Made by a program: the position numbers and the translations under genes. The notes under the pieces are model-generated. The model had not been told where the DNA came from. It saw only the letters and a list, made by a program, of their open reading frames with translations, and ran no database searches. DNA of 64,000 nt from Cyclobacteriaceae bacterium (GTDB lineage Bacteria > Bacteroidota > Bacteroidia > Cytophagales > Cyclobacteriaceae): NCBI GenBank assembly GCA_028285685.1, contig JANQOR010000035.1, positions 1 through 64,000 on the forward strand. The letters run 5' to 3'. Shown in pieces: positions 1-8,810 of this stretch (within the stretch, counting starts at the first letter, position 1; every line of letters starts with the position of its first letter).

Positions 1-54
1 ACCACCGACTCACGGATTTTCAGTCCGATGCTCTACCAACTGAGCTACAGCACC
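1..54 (-). tRNA. tRNA-Phe (GAA), 3' end cut by window edge
   Basis: Read on the minus strand the segment gives a 7-nt acceptor strand (GGTGCTG), a D arm with GCTC/GAGC stem and AGTTGGTA loop, and an anticodon loop CTGAAAA, which places GAA at positions 34-36 and decodes phenylalanine. The variable loop and the start of the T arm follow, then the window ends, so the T loop and the 3' acceptor strand cannot be seen. The gene is transcribed away from the rest of the window. Confidence 0.9.
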
Positions 55-134
55 AAAAAATGAGTTGGCAAAAGTAGAGAATTCTATGAAAAGGCAAAAC
101 ATTTGAAACAATAGTTAAATAGGAATTCGAATTC

Positions 135-1445
135 ATGCAGTATCTCCCCCAGGTTATTTTTCTAGTGATTGCGGGCCTCTTCGGCTACCTGACTTTTAAG
201 AGGATTAAGCAAATATCCGAAAACATCAAGCTAGGCAAGGCTGCGGAACTATCTGACAATAAAAGTGAGCGGCTAAGAAACATGTTATTGGTAGCATTTG
301 GTCAGAACAAGATGTTTAAAAGACCTGTTCCAGCGATACTTCACTTACTTATTTATCTGGGATTTATCCTTATAAATATCGAAGTTCTTGAAATCGTTAT
401 TGATGGATTTTTGGGGACGCATCGGGTCTTTGCTCCTTTTTTAGGTGGGTTTTACACATTTCTTATCAACTTTTTTGAGTTCTTAGCTCTTGGGGTACTT
501 GTTTCCTGTATTTTCTTTCTTGCACGGAGAAACCTCCTCAAGTTGGGCCGCTTTCACAAAATTGAAATGAAGGGATGGCCTACTCTAGATGCTAACCTCA
601 TACTTATCATAGAGATCTTACTAATGGTTGCCATTCTTGGAATGAATGGAGCGGATCAGATTCTTCAAGGTCGAGGTGCCTCAAACTACACGTCAACAGG
701 ACCTTTCTCTATAAGCGCCGCTATGTTTCCGTTCTTCAACAACGTAGATACTGGTACTTTGGTGCTGATCGAAAGAGTTGCTTGGTGGTTTCATATTATT
801 GGAATTTTCGCTTTCGCTCTTTATGTAACTCACTCTAAGCATTTGCACATTTTCATGGCTTTTCCAAACACATATTATGGCCGTCTAACTCCAAAAGGAC
901 AGATGATAAATATGGAAGAGATTACCAACGAAGTGAAGATAATGCTTGGTATGCCTGTGGATGGCGAAGCTTCTCCACCGCCTGAAGGAATGCGCTTCGG
1001 TGCTAAGGATGTCAACGATCTAAGTTGGAAAAATCTGATGGATGCTTACGCGTGCACGGAATGTGGCAGATGTACATCGGAGTGTCCAGCAAATCTTACA
1101 GGTAAAAAGCTTTCGCCTCGAAAAATCATGATGGATACGAGAGACAGGGTTGAGGAAGTAGGTAAGAATGGATTGGATGACGGAAAATCTCTGCTTGGAG
1201 ACTACATCACAAAAGAGGAAATAAACGCTTGTACCAACTGTAACGCCTGCGCAGAAGCTTGTCCGATAAATATTAACCCACTGGATATTATCCTTCAGAC
1301 AAGGAGATATGTGGCAATGGAGGAATCCGGATCTCCAGCCTCGTGGAATGCTATGTTTCAAAATATTGAAACCAACTTTGCACCGTGGAAGTTTGGAGCA
1401 CAGGATCGATTTAATTGGGCAGACGAACTAAAAGCAGAGCAATGA
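135..1445 (+). CDS. Membrane-anchored 4Fe-4S dicluster protein (HdrE/NarI-like plus ferredoxin domain)
   Basis: 436 aa. The N-terminal ~240 residues contain several hydrophobic membrane segments (about 4-24, 66-90, 105-130, 155-172, 215-232), as in NarI/HdrE-type haem b subunits. The soluble C-terminal part carries two 4Fe-4S ferredoxin motifs, CTECGRCTSECP at 307-318 and CTNCNACAEACP at 366-377. The family passes electrons between the quinone pool and a soluble partner. The stop codon overlaps the start of the next gene (ATGA), whose product is the CCG-domain partner, so the two very likely form one Hdr-like complex. The natural electron donor and acceptor cannot be read from the sequence. 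Confidence 0.85.
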   Translation: MQYLPQVIFLVIAGLFGYLTFKRIKQISENIKLGKAAELSDNKSERLRNMLLVAFGQNKMFKRPVPAILHLLIYLGFILINIEVLEIVIDGFLGTHRVFAPFLGGFYTFLINFFEFLALGVLVSCIFFLARRNLLKLGRFHKIEMKGWPTLDANLILIIEILLMVAILGMNGADQILQGRGASNYTSTGPFSISAAMFPFFNNVDTGTLVLIERVAWWFHIIGIFAFALYVTHSKHLHIFMAFPNTYYGRLTPKGQMINMEEITNEVKIMLGMPVDGEASPPPEGMRFGAKDVNDLSWKNLMDAYACTECGRCTSECPANLTGKKLSPRKIMMDTRDRVEEVGKNGLDDGKSLLGDYITKEEINACTNCNACAEACPININPLDIILQTRRYVAMEESGSPASWNAMFQNIETNFAPWKFGAQDRFNWADELKAEQ

Positions 1446-2233
1446 GTGATATACGAATACCAACTGTAGCAGATTTAACTGCAAAAGGGGAAAAACCCGA
1501 TGTTCTTTTTTGGGTCGGCTGTGCGGGATCTTATGATGATCGATATAAGAATGTCACGAAAGCTTTTGTCAAAATACTAAATAAGGTTGGGATCAATTTC
1601 GCTGTTTTGGGACCTGAAGAGACCTGTACCGGTGATCCAGCTCGGCGAGCGGGCAATGAATTTCTTTTTCAGATGCAAGCGATGGCAAATATTCAGGTGT
1701 TAGATGGATATGAGATTAAGAAGATAGTTACTGCTTGTCCTCATTGTTTTAATACCTTGAAAAACGAATATCCCGAACTAGGTGGAAACTATGAGGTAAT
1801 TCACCATTCCCAATTCCTCCAACAATTGATCAATGAAGGAAAGGTAGAACTACACGGTGGTGGTGAGTTTAAAGGGAAAAGAATCACTTATCATGACTCG
1901 TGCTTTCTAGGTAGAGCGAATAACGTTTATTCTGCACCGCGGGAAGTACTTGAGGCGCTTGACGCTGAACTGGTAGAAATGAAGAGGTGTCGAACCAAAG
2001 GACTATGCTGTGGGGCTGGGGGAGCCCAAATGTTTAAAGATGCCGAGGCAGGAAACAAGGAAATTAATATTGACCGAACAGAAGAGGCACTCGCCACCAA
2101 TGCCGACACCATTGCAGTAGCATGTCCTTTTTGTATGACAATGATGTCAGATGGCGTGAAAAACCAAGATAAAGAAGAATCTGTCAAAGTGAAGGACTTA
2201 GCGGAACTCATTGCTGAGCACGAAGGTTTATAG
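1442..2233 (+). CDS. CCG-domain (Fe-S)-binding oxidoreductase subunit (HdrB/GlpC/LutA-like)
   Basis: 263 aa. I place the start at the ATG that overlaps the upstream TGA; a longer in-frame reading would run back into the upstream gene. The protein has the paired cysteine-rich CCG architecture: an early VGCAG, then TCTGDPAR and ACPHCFN in the first half, and a CHDS-like HDSCFLG, GLCCGAGG and ACPFCM in the second half. Such domains bind an unusual iron-sulfur cluster in heterodisulfide reductase subunit B and in lactate or glycerol-3-phosphate oxidising complexes. Translational coupling to the membrane ferredoxin gene suggests a two-subunit complex. Substrate unknown. Confidence 0.85.
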   Translation: MSDIRIPTVADLTAKGEKPDVLFWVGCAGSYDDRYKNVTKAFVKILNKVGINFAVLGPEETCTGDPARRAGNEFLFQMQAMANIQVLDGYEIKKIVTACPHCFNTLKNEYPELGGNYEVIHHSQFLQQLINEGKVELHGGGEFKGKRITYHDSCFLGRANNVYSAPREVLEALDAELVEMKRCRTKGLCCGAGGAQMFKDAEAGNKEINIDRTEEALATNADTIAVACPFCMTMMSDGVKNQDKEESVKVKDLAELIAEHEGL

Positions 2234-2240
2234 ATTTGAT

Positions 2241-2726
2241 ATGTTAGTGACTTTTGATCGAATGCCAGACACCTCACGCCTTTGGATATACCAGGCGGAA
2301 AGACCTTTTACCGATCCGGAAATTGAATTTATGAAAAAAGCTTCGGCTGCTTTTTTGACTGATTGGACGGCCCACGGAAATGATCTCAAGGCATCCTTTG
2401 AAATTCTCCACAGACAATTTTTGGTTTTTACACTTGATGAGAATGTAGGGCAAGCAAGCGGGTGTAGCATTGATGCTTCAGTAAATTTCATCAAGGGTTT
2501 GGAGAAGGAAATTGGTAATACTCTATTGAACAATGATAAGGTTGCGTTTTTGATCGAAGATCGTGTTCAACTTTTTCCAGCATTTGGACTGAAGCAAAAA
2601 GTGGCTGAAAAAGCACTGGTTCCCAGTACTAAAATGTTTAATAACACCGTTCAAAATTTAGGAGATTTCAGGTCAAAATGGCTGATTGAGAGCGGAAAGA
2701 CCTGGGTTAATCGCTTTTTTAATTAG
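2241..2726 (+). CDS. Conserved Bacteroidota protein of unknown function (often labelled ABC transporter ATPase)
   Basis: 161 aa from ATG 2241, 7 bp after the previous stop; a start at 2211 would overlap the upstream gene more heavily. The N-terminal SRLWIYQAERPFT motif is typical of a small family found beside this Fe-S gene pair in Bacteroidota. Databases often call the family an ABC transporter ATPase, but I see no Walker A, signature or Walker B motif, so that name is not supported. No signal peptide and no membrane segment are visible. The conserved neighbourhood suggests an accessory role for the Fe-S complex (inference). Confidence 0.7.
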   Translation: MLVTFDRMPDTSRLWIYQAERPFTDPEIEFMKKASAAFLTDWTAHGNDLKASFEILHRQFLVFTLDENVGQASGCSIDASVNFIKGLEKEIGNTLLNNDKVAFLIEDRVQLFPAFGLKQKVAEKALVPSTKMFNNTVQNLGDFRSKWLIESGKTWVNRFFN

Positions 2727-2805
2727 GGCCTTTTTACCCCTTCTTGTTATTCTAAATGAGTAAATTCGATAATCACATTCGAGGGAAATTCGTTATATAA
2801 CTACT

Positions 2806-4788
2806 ATGCGAAACTTATTAATGGTATTCCTTAGCATCTTGGCCGTAGGGTGCTCCATACAAAATAGCATTGACAAAGAGGAATTTGATGCTGTGATCGC
2901 TAAGCACGGTGATGATCCAACGAAAAACACTGCTGAAGAAAACGTGATGGTTGGTGACGCTTTCCAAAAGTCAAATCGACTTACAGAATCAATTCCATTC
3001 TACAAAGAGGCACTCAAGCAGGGAACTCCAAATGAGTCAGTTCATGTCCACCTAGCTCACGGGCTTAAAGTTGAACAGAAATACGATGAGGCACGAGCGA
3101 TCCTTGAAAAATACATCCCTAGAGCAAAGGACAATCACATGAAGAAGTTAGCTGAAAAGGAACTTCATAGCATTGATAATATCAGTGATTTACATGGTCA
3201 AAATAGTTACTATCGCATAAAGAACCTTAGGGACATTAATACAGCGAGTGCTGAATATTCTCCCGTTTATAGCAACAACTTTTTGTATTTTACTTCCAAT
3301 AGGGACGGAGGAAAAGTCTACAAAACCACTGGAACACATTTCACGGATATTTACAAAGTTGCTACCAGAGGGGCAAACGTGAACCTTGCTACGCTAGGAC
3401 CGCTTGATCCCGTCATAAATCATTTCGATACAAATGAAGGCTCTATTGCGGTAATGCCTGGCGGTAACTCTATCATCTTTGCGAAGGGCAATAACGGGAA
3501 AGCTACTGGTTATTCAAATGTGCACCTGTTTTTTTCAAGATACAGAAATGGAAAATGGTCCGATCCAGTTCCACTGTCCATTAATGATGTAGACTCCTGG
3601 GATTCCACGCCAGCACTTAGCCCAGATGGAAAGACACTTTACTTCTCCTCTGACCGACCAGGTGGATATGGTGGAAATGATCTGTATTCAGCAACAATAA
3701 ACAGAAGAGGAAGATGGGTTGATGTGAGAAATTTGGGACCGGAAATCAACAGTCCCAAGGATGAGATGTTTCCATTCGTGAGCTCAGATGGTAGCCTCTA
3801 CTTTTCCTCCAATGGACACCATGGTCTTGGACACCTAGATATTTTCAGAGCGATAAGACAGGGAGGTCATATTTCAGTTGAGAATCTGGGGAAACCCATG
3901 AATTCACATCAGGATGATTTTGGGTACTACGAATTCAACCTTACCAGGGGGTTTTTTACATCGAACAGAAAAGGAGGTGCCGGAGATGATGATATCTACA
4001 CCTTTGTGAATGATGATCCCAATCTTCGGGTGGTTAACTACTTCCTGACTGGAACTACGGTAACTACAGATGATGCAGGGGAGGAAATAATCCTTCCTAA
4101 TACCAAGGTGACGCTTACTGCTGATAATGGAGATATTATCGACGAGACATTTACCGGAAATGATGGTGAATTCAATTTCCGTGTTTACACAGAGGAAAAC
4201 TATGATTTGATCGGGGAAAAAACGGACTACTTCACAACTAGAAAGGACTTCAGCACCATTGGCAAGACGGTTGATAAATCGACTTTGACCGAAACAGTGA
4301 CGAATGTAAACTTCGAGACCAAGATAATGATGGATCGAATCGTGCTTGAAAAAGCTATCGTACTCAACAACATTTACTATGATTTGAACAAGGCTGAGAT
4401 TAGGCCTGATGCCGCTTTGGTTTTGGATAGTCTGGTTTTGATCATGAATGATAATCCTGACATCTTTATAGAATTGGGATCTCATACTGATAGTAGGTCA
4501 GACGATAACTATAACCTGGATCTTTCCAGAAGAAGGGCACAATCCGCTGTCCGATACATAATCACAAAAGGAATTGAACCAGCACGAATTGTTGCTAAGG
4601 GATACGGAGAATCCGCTCTTTTAATCAAGAATGCTCAAAACGAGGAAGAGCACCAGAGAAACCGTAGAACAGAATTCAAAGTGCTTAAGTACAATCCAAG
4701 AGATCGCAATGACAACCTAGCCCCAGGAGAGGAAGCTGATGAATATGATCGTTTCTTCATAGAAAGCGAAAAAGGCAACGAAGAATAG
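2806..4788 (+). CDS. PorE-like lipoprotein: TPR, WD40-like propeller, CRD and OmpA domain
   Basis: 660 aa. A lipoprotein signal ends in a lipobox-like AVGCS near residue 16. TPR-like helices follow (about 25-130), then WD40/PD40-like propeller repeats with PALSPDGKTLYFSSDRPGG and similar blades (about 150-400), a carboxypeptidase-regulatory-like beta domain (about 420-480), and a C-terminal OmpA peptidoglycan-binding domain (about 520-635, with GSHTDSR and NLDLSRRRA). This domain order matches PorE of the type IX secretion system, which links the secretion machinery to peptidoglycan. Cytophagia often carry several paralogues, so the exact role is not settled. No other T9SS gene is nearby. Confidence 0.8.
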   Translation: MRNLLMVFLSILAVGCSIQNSIDKEEFDAVIAKHGDDPTKNTAEENVMVGDAFQKSNRLTESIPFYKEALKQGTPNESVHVHLAHGLKVEQKYDEARAILEKYIPRAKDNHMKKLAEKELHSIDNISDLHGQNSYYRIKNLRDINTASAEYSPVYSNNFLYFTSNRDGGKVYKTTGTHFTDIYKVATRGANVNLATLGPLDPVINHFDTNEGSIAVMPGGNSIIFAKGNNGKATGYSNVHLFFSRYRNGKWSDPVPLSINDVDSWDSTPALSPDGKTLYFSSDRPGGYGGNDLYSATINRRGRWVDVRNLGPEINSPKDEMFPFVSSDGSLYFSSNGHHGLGHLDIFRAIRQGGHISVENLGKPMNSHQDDFGYYEFNLTRGFFTSNRKGGAGDDDIYTFVNDDPNLRVVNYFLTGTTVTTDDAGEEIILPNTKVTLTADNGDIIDETFTGNDGEFNFRVYTEENYDLIGEKTDYFTTRKDFSTIGKTVDKSTLTETVTNVNFETKIMMDRIVLEKAIVLNNIYYDLNKAEIRPDAALVLDSLVLIMNDNPDIFIELGSHTDSRSDDNYNLDLSRRRAQSAVRYIITKGIEPARIVAKGYGESALLIKNAQNEEEHQRNRRTEFKVLKYNPRDRNDNLAPGEEADEYDRFFIESEKGNEE

Positions 4789-4790
4789 CT

Positions 4791-4806
4791 TTTCTTTGCA
4801 AAGAAA
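4791..4806. promoter_or_regulatory. 16-bp perfect palindrome just upstream of purM
   Basis: TTTCTTTGCAAAGAAA lies between the PorE-like stop and the purM ATG at 4812, where a ribosome binding site would be. It is too A/T-rich and lacks a T-run for a convincing terminator. It could be an operator or a weak translation-controlling hairpin, or chance. Confidence 0.3.
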
Positions 4807-4811
4807 AAAGC

Positions 4812-5972
4812 ATGACCGATCGCTATGCTCTGAGAGGTGTCTCCGCTGATAAGGAAGACGTTCACACAGCCATAAAGAATATCGACAAAGGCTTATTTCC
4901 GAACGCCTTCTGCAAAATCGTTGAGGATATAGCTGGAGACATGGACTATTGCACCATTATGCACGCAGATGGAGCTGGAACAAAATCTTCACTTGCATAT
5001 TTATATTGGAAGGAAACTGGCGACATAAGTGTCTGGAAAGGTATTGCCCAAGATGCCATTGTGATGAATGTGGATGATTTGCTATGCGTTGGATGTACCG
5101 ACAATATCCTGTTATCATCCACAATCGGACGTAACAAGAATCTGATTCCCGGTGTTGTTGTCTCCGAGATAATCAATGGAACGGAGGAAGTACTTCAGAT
5201 GCTGCGAGAAAATGGTGTTGGTATTCACTCAACAGGTGGTGAAACGGCCGATGTAGGAGACTTGGTGCAAACGGTGATTGTTGATAGCACAGTCACAGCC
5301 AGGATGAGAAGACAGAAAGTAGTTGATAACAGTAACATTCGTTCAGGCGATCTGATTGTTGGATTAGCATCTTATGGGCAAGCAACTTACGAACAAGAAT
5401 ACAATGGAGGAATGGGAAGCAATGGGCTTACCTCTGCTAGACATGACGTCTTCTCGAAGGAATATGCCGAAACGTATCCCGAAACCTATGATAAGCGAGT
5501 GGATGATGATCTTGTTTACTCGGGATCTAAGAAATTAACTGACGAAATTGAAGGATCTCCACTTGATGCCGGCAAACTTGTTCTCTCGCCCACGCGGACC
5601 TATGCCCCAATTGTGAGAGAAGTGTTAGGAGAGATGCATGGCGAAATACACGGAATGATCCATTGTAGCGGAGGAGCGCAGACCAAGATTTTGCATTTTG
5701 TTGAAGGACTGAGGATCGTCAAGGACAACTTCCTTCCTATACCCCCACTGTTTCAAATGATCCAGAAAGAAAGCGACACCGAATGGAGGGAGATGTACAA
5801 GGTATTCAATATGGGTCACCGGCTTGAGTTTTACGTCGATGAGGAGTCGGCTGATGAGATTATTGAGATATCCAAGTCTTTTAGCGTTGATGCCCAAGTA
5901 GTGGGAAGAGTCGAGGCTTCAGATCAAAAAGAGCTTATTATTCAATCCGAACACGGACTTTTCCAATATTAA
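4812..5972 (+). CDS. purM: Phosphoribosylformylglycinamidine cyclo-ligase (AIR synthase)
   Basis: 386 aa. It catalyses ATP-dependent closure of FGAM to aminoimidazole ribonucleotide in de novo purine synthesis, in the cytoplasm. The N-terminal AIRS domain shows the DGAGTKSSLAY loop, the DAIVMNVDDLLCVG segment and the STGGETADVGD metal/nucleotide loop. The C-terminal AIRS_C domain shows HCSGGAQTK, a variant of the usual glycine-rich loop, and FNMGHRLEF. The length and sequence match the longer Bacteroidota type of PurM rather than the ~345-aa E. coli form. The gene starts 24 bp after the PorE-like gene and is otherwise not in a purine operon. Confidence 0.92.
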   Translation: MTDRYALRGVSADKEDVHTAIKNIDKGLFPNAFCKIVEDIAGDMDYCTIMHADGAGTKSSLAYLYWKETGDISVWKGIAQDAIVMNVDDLLCVGCTDNILLSSTIGRNKNLIPGVVVSEIINGTEEVLQMLRENGVGIHSTGGETADVGDLVQTVIVDSTVTARMRRQKVVDNSNIRSGDLIVGLASYGQATYEQEYNGGMGSNGLTSARHDVFSKEYAETYPETYDKRVDDDLVYSGSKKLTDEIEGSPLDAGKLVLSPTRTYAPIVREVLGEMHGEIHGMIHCSGGAQTKILHFVEGLRIVKDNFLPIPPLFQMIQKESDTEWREMYKVFNMGHRLEFYVDEESADEIIEISKSFSVDAQVVGRVEASDQKELIIQSEHGLFQY

Positions 5973-6052
5973 AATTGTCTTCCAACCAACTTTAGTCCTT
6001 TCATTGCTGGAGGAATTGCCTGTTTTCTCAACGAAGGAGAAGAAATTGCGGT

Positions 6053-6778
6053 ATGCATTTTATTCTTTCATTCCTGCTATTAAATAGTACATTCTTGAAT
6101 GGCTCCACGGAAAAACCTTTTGTCCTGGTCGAACTATTCACATCTGAAGGTTGCTCAAGTTGTCCTCCAGCAGATCGGTTACTATCCGAAATCGTAGATA
6201 AAGAGTATAATGACGTTGATGTAATTGGACTTTCCTTTCATGTAGACTATTGGGATTATATCGGCTGGAAAGATCCCTATGCCGATCAAATTTTCACGAA
6301 ACGCCAAAGGACCTATGCCAGGAAATTTTACTCCAATCAAGTGTACACGCCTCAAATGGTAGTAAATGGGAAATTTGAATTCGTCGGATCGAGTAGGTCC
6401 AAATGGGAAAACATTTTAGGAAAACTTAGTGCCAAGGAACCAAAATATTCAATTGATATTCAGGAATGGGAGATCGTAAACGATGAACTACTAATCAGAG
6501 TGAGCTCAAAGAACGACAACAGCGTCATTCTTAATGTGGCTCTTGTCGAAAGAGGACTTTCCCAAAACGTGACAAGAGGTGAAAACAGAGGACGCCTACT
6601 ATCACACGATAATGTCGTGCGCTCTTTTAAAACCAGGCAGTTTGACGGCCAGTTAAACGAACTACGACTTCAGATCCCCGATGACGTGAAAATTTCCAAC
6701 GCAAGCCTTGTTGTATATGCTCAAAATGAAAGAAGTTGGGAAATCATTGATGCGTTTAAAACACCTCTAGTTGATTAG
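6053..6778 (+). CDS. DUF1223 thioredoxin-like secreted protein
   Basis: 241 aa. A short N-terminal hydrophobic stretch (about 2-18) looks like a signal peptide. The mature part begins with the DUF1223 hallmark LFTSEGCSSCPPAD, a thioredoxin-fold CxxC motif, followed by the HVDYWDYIGWKDP motif and YTPQMVVNG with a cis-proline-type element. Members are periplasmic or membrane-associated proteins of unknown redox role. It sits alone, ~80 bp after purM and ~90 bp before the acetyltransferase. Confidence 0.8.
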   Translation: MHFILSFLLLNSTFLNGSTEKPFVLVELFTSEGCSSCPPADRLLSEIVDKEYNDVDVIGLSFHVDYWDYIGWKDPYADQIFTKRQRTYARKFYSNQVYTPQMVVNGKFEFVGSSRSKWENILGKLSAKEPKYSIDIQEWEIVNDELLIRVSSKNDNSVILNVALVERGLSQNVTRGENRGRLLSHDNVVRSFKTRQFDGQLNELRLQIPDDVKISNASLVVYAQNERSWEIIDAFKTPLVD

Positions 6779-6870
6779 TAATTTTCATCCAAAGGAGAAA
6801 TTCTCCCAATAAGAAAGAGGGCCCATTTGCGACCATTCTCCTTTAAATTGCAGCCGTAATTTGATCTGAT

Positions 6871-7449
6871 ATGGAGGAATTTTACTGTAGGCTCTCAGAC
6901 GACAAAGTCTCACTTGAGCCCCTAACAATAGCGCATATCGAATCACTAAAAGACGTTTGTGAAGATCAAGACATTTGGCGGTGGTATACTGTTGAGTTAT
7001 CTCAGCCAGGTGATATGGCCAAGTGGATGTCTCAGTTGCTTGAGGAGTCGAAGGATGGCAAAAAGATGACTTTTGCTGTGAGACTGGTTGCAACCGGACA
7101 GGTTATTGGGTCCACGAGCTACGGCAATATTGAGTGGAATGAAAAAAACATAGAGATTGGCTGGACATGGCTAGGAGGTGATTTTATTGGCGCTGGGGTG
7201 AATAAGCACATGAAGTTTCTCATGCTGCAACATGCCTTTGATACAATGGAAATCGAACGCTTGGAACTTCGCACAGACGAACTCAATGTAAGATCAAGGA
7301 AGGCTATGGAAAAAATCGGTGCGAAGCATGATGGAACTCTCAGAAGTCATAGGTACACTAAAGGGGGAAGACGCCGAAACACCGTTGTTTATGGAATTGT
7401 CCGAAGTGAATGGGAGAATATTAGGAACTCAATATTCAAAGACCATTAG
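6871..7449 (+). CDS. GNAT-family N-acetyltransferase (RimJ/RimL-like)
   Basis: 192 aa, a single GNAT domain of the RimJ/RimL subgroup that acetylates N-termini or small amines with acetyl-CoA. Visible family features are the N-terminal LEPLTIAHIESLK, the IEIGWTWLG strand, the ERLELRTDELNVRSRKAMEKIG acetyl-CoA/C-terminal motif split over 250-290 of the coding sequence end, and the closing RHRY-like GTLRSHRYTKGG. The next gene starts at the base directly after the stop, so the two are cotranscribed. Substrate not predictable. Confidence 0.82.
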   Translation: MEEFYCRLSDDKVSLEPLTIAHIESLKDVCEDQDIWRWYTVELSQPGDMAKWMSQLLEESKDGKKMTFAVRLVATGQVIGSTSYGNIEWNEKNIEIGWTWLGGDFIGAGVNKHMKFLMLQHAFDTMEIERLELRTDELNVRSRKAMEKIGAKHDGTLRSHRYTKGGRRRNTVVYGIVRSEWENIRNSIFKDH

Positions 7450-7962
7450 ATGGAGGCGATTCTAATTATCCTATCCATTGTATTGCTGGCTGGAGGAGTT
7501 ATTTTTTCTGTTCTCCCCCCTCTTCCTGGTCCGTTACTCTCCTACTCGGCACTGATCAGCACACACTACATCTCAGAGGAAACGACTTTTAGCACTACCT
7601 CTTTCATACTTTGGGGAGTATTGGTGCTTATTGTGACTGTCGCTGACTACGCGCTTCCTGTGGCTGCCACTAAAAAATTTGGAGGGACAAAGGCTGGAGT
7701 TATCGGAGGAATGATTGGAGTGGTTGCTGGGATCATTCTGCCTATACCTCTTGGAATCGTCATAGGCCCATTGCTAGGTGCGATTATTGGTGATCTATAT
7801 GGCGGCAATCATTTACGATCTGCCTTCAAATCTGGATTTGGCTCATTCCTGGGATTTCTGGTTGCCACATCTATAAAGGTTCTTTTCAGCCTTGTTCTTG
7901 GTGGTATTGTGGTCTACAAGGTTGGTGCTTTTACTTTTACTAGCATCATGGAAATGTTCTAG
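7450..7962 (+). CDS. DUF456 family membrane protein
   Basis: 170 aa, almost entirely hydrophobic, with about four to five membrane segments. The PPLPGPLLSYSAL motif near the N-terminus and the glycine-rich centre (FGGTKAGVIGGMIG, PLGIVIGPLLGAIIGD) are typical of DUF456. Function unknown. It starts immediately after the acetyltransferase stop and converges with the prenyltransferase gene, overlapping its 3' end by 4 bp. Confidence 0.82.
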   Translation: MEAILIILSIVLLAGGVIFSVLPPLPGPLLSYSALISTHYISEETTFSTTSFILWGVLVLIVTVADYALPVAATKKFGGTKAGVIGGMIGVVAGIILPIPLGIVIGPLLGAIIGDLYGGNHLRSAFKSGFGSFLGFLVATSIKVLFSLVLGGIVVYKVGAFTFTSIMEMF

Positions 7963-8810
7963 ACGAGACTCATACTCACCAATCCAGCAACAATAATGAA
8001 ATCGATAAATGTTTTTAGATTCTTGAAGTCCTGGATTTTGTCTGCCTTTATGAGCTTGTAGATAAACCATAGAATGAACGGGAGCAACCCTCCAAAAAAT
8101 AAGCGAACTGACCAATTGGGAATAGCTAACAGGTAGACAGTAAGTAGGGAGATGCCAGCCAGGCACACGAGATAAATAACCAACTTTGCCCCCTTGAGTC
8201 CCCAGACTATGGGTACGGACTGTACTCCGAAAGCTTGCTCTCCCTTGGAACTTATGATGTCCTTGAGGGTTTCCCGAGTGAACACTGAGGCGCATCCGAA
8301 CAGAGCATATACAATTGCGAGAATGCTGATGTCATGGAAAAAAACCATGACCAGGAGAATGGTAAGAATGGTAAGAAAAGAGACCGTCAGAGTTCCAAGC
8401 AACAATACTCTTTTTATTGCAAAGCTATACGTAAACAGCGCTCCTGTTGAAAATACATGAACTACTCCTATCATCGGATCTATGTAAAATCCAGTAGCAA
8501 TACCTGTAATTGATAGAGCGATATGCGATAAAAGGGCCAATCTTCTTCTGAGGTCTGGACCCACCACAACCTTTCCAGGTCTATTGATCATATCGATCTT
8601 TTGGTCGAAATAGTCGTTGATGATATATCCTCCAGCTCCGATCATCGCTGTACTTATCATTAGTAGAAGAAAATCAAGCTGCAATATTCTCGATATATCT
8701 ACTCCTGTGAGAAATTTTGCCGTCGCGAACTGGGTATACGCTATTATCAAAAGGTTTGGTATTCGACTGGCAATTAGGAATCCGGTAACATCACTAAGGC
8801 GAAGGGTCAT
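7959..8810 (-). CDS. UbiA-family prenyltransferase (geranylgeranylglycerol-phosphate geranylgeranyltransferase-like)
   Basis: 283 aa with about eight membrane segments. The first Asp-rich motif NDYFDQKID (near 66-74) and the second Mg-binding loop FTRETLKDIISSKGEQ (near 174) mark an intramembrane UbiA prenyltransferase. The Bacteroidota group with the RPGKVVVG extension is usually annotated as (digeranylgeranyl)glyceryl phosphate synthase, but bacterial members are poorly tested and quinone or other lipid substrates remain possible. It is the last gene of the ccm operon; its ATG overlaps the stop of the DUF2520 gene by 4 bp. Confidence 0.8.
   Translation of the reverse strand: MTLRLSDVTGFLIASRIPNLLIIAYTQFATAKFLTGVDISRILQLDFLLLMISTAMIGAGGYIINDYFDQKIDMINRPGKVVVGPDLRRRLALLSHIALSITGIATGFYIDPMIGVVHVFSTGALFTYSFAIKRVLLLGTLTVSFLTILTILLVMVFFHDISILAIVYALFGCASVFTRETLKDIISSKGEQAFGVQSVPIVWGLKGAKLVIYLVCLAGISLLTVYLLAIPNWSVRLFFGGLLPFILWFIYKLIKADKIQDFKNLKTFIDFIIVAGLVSMSLV

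Noticed and set aside
3904-4485. 193-codon open frame on the minus strand
   Set aside because: It lies wholly inside the PorE-like gene, antisense to well-supported domains, and has no recognisable motif.
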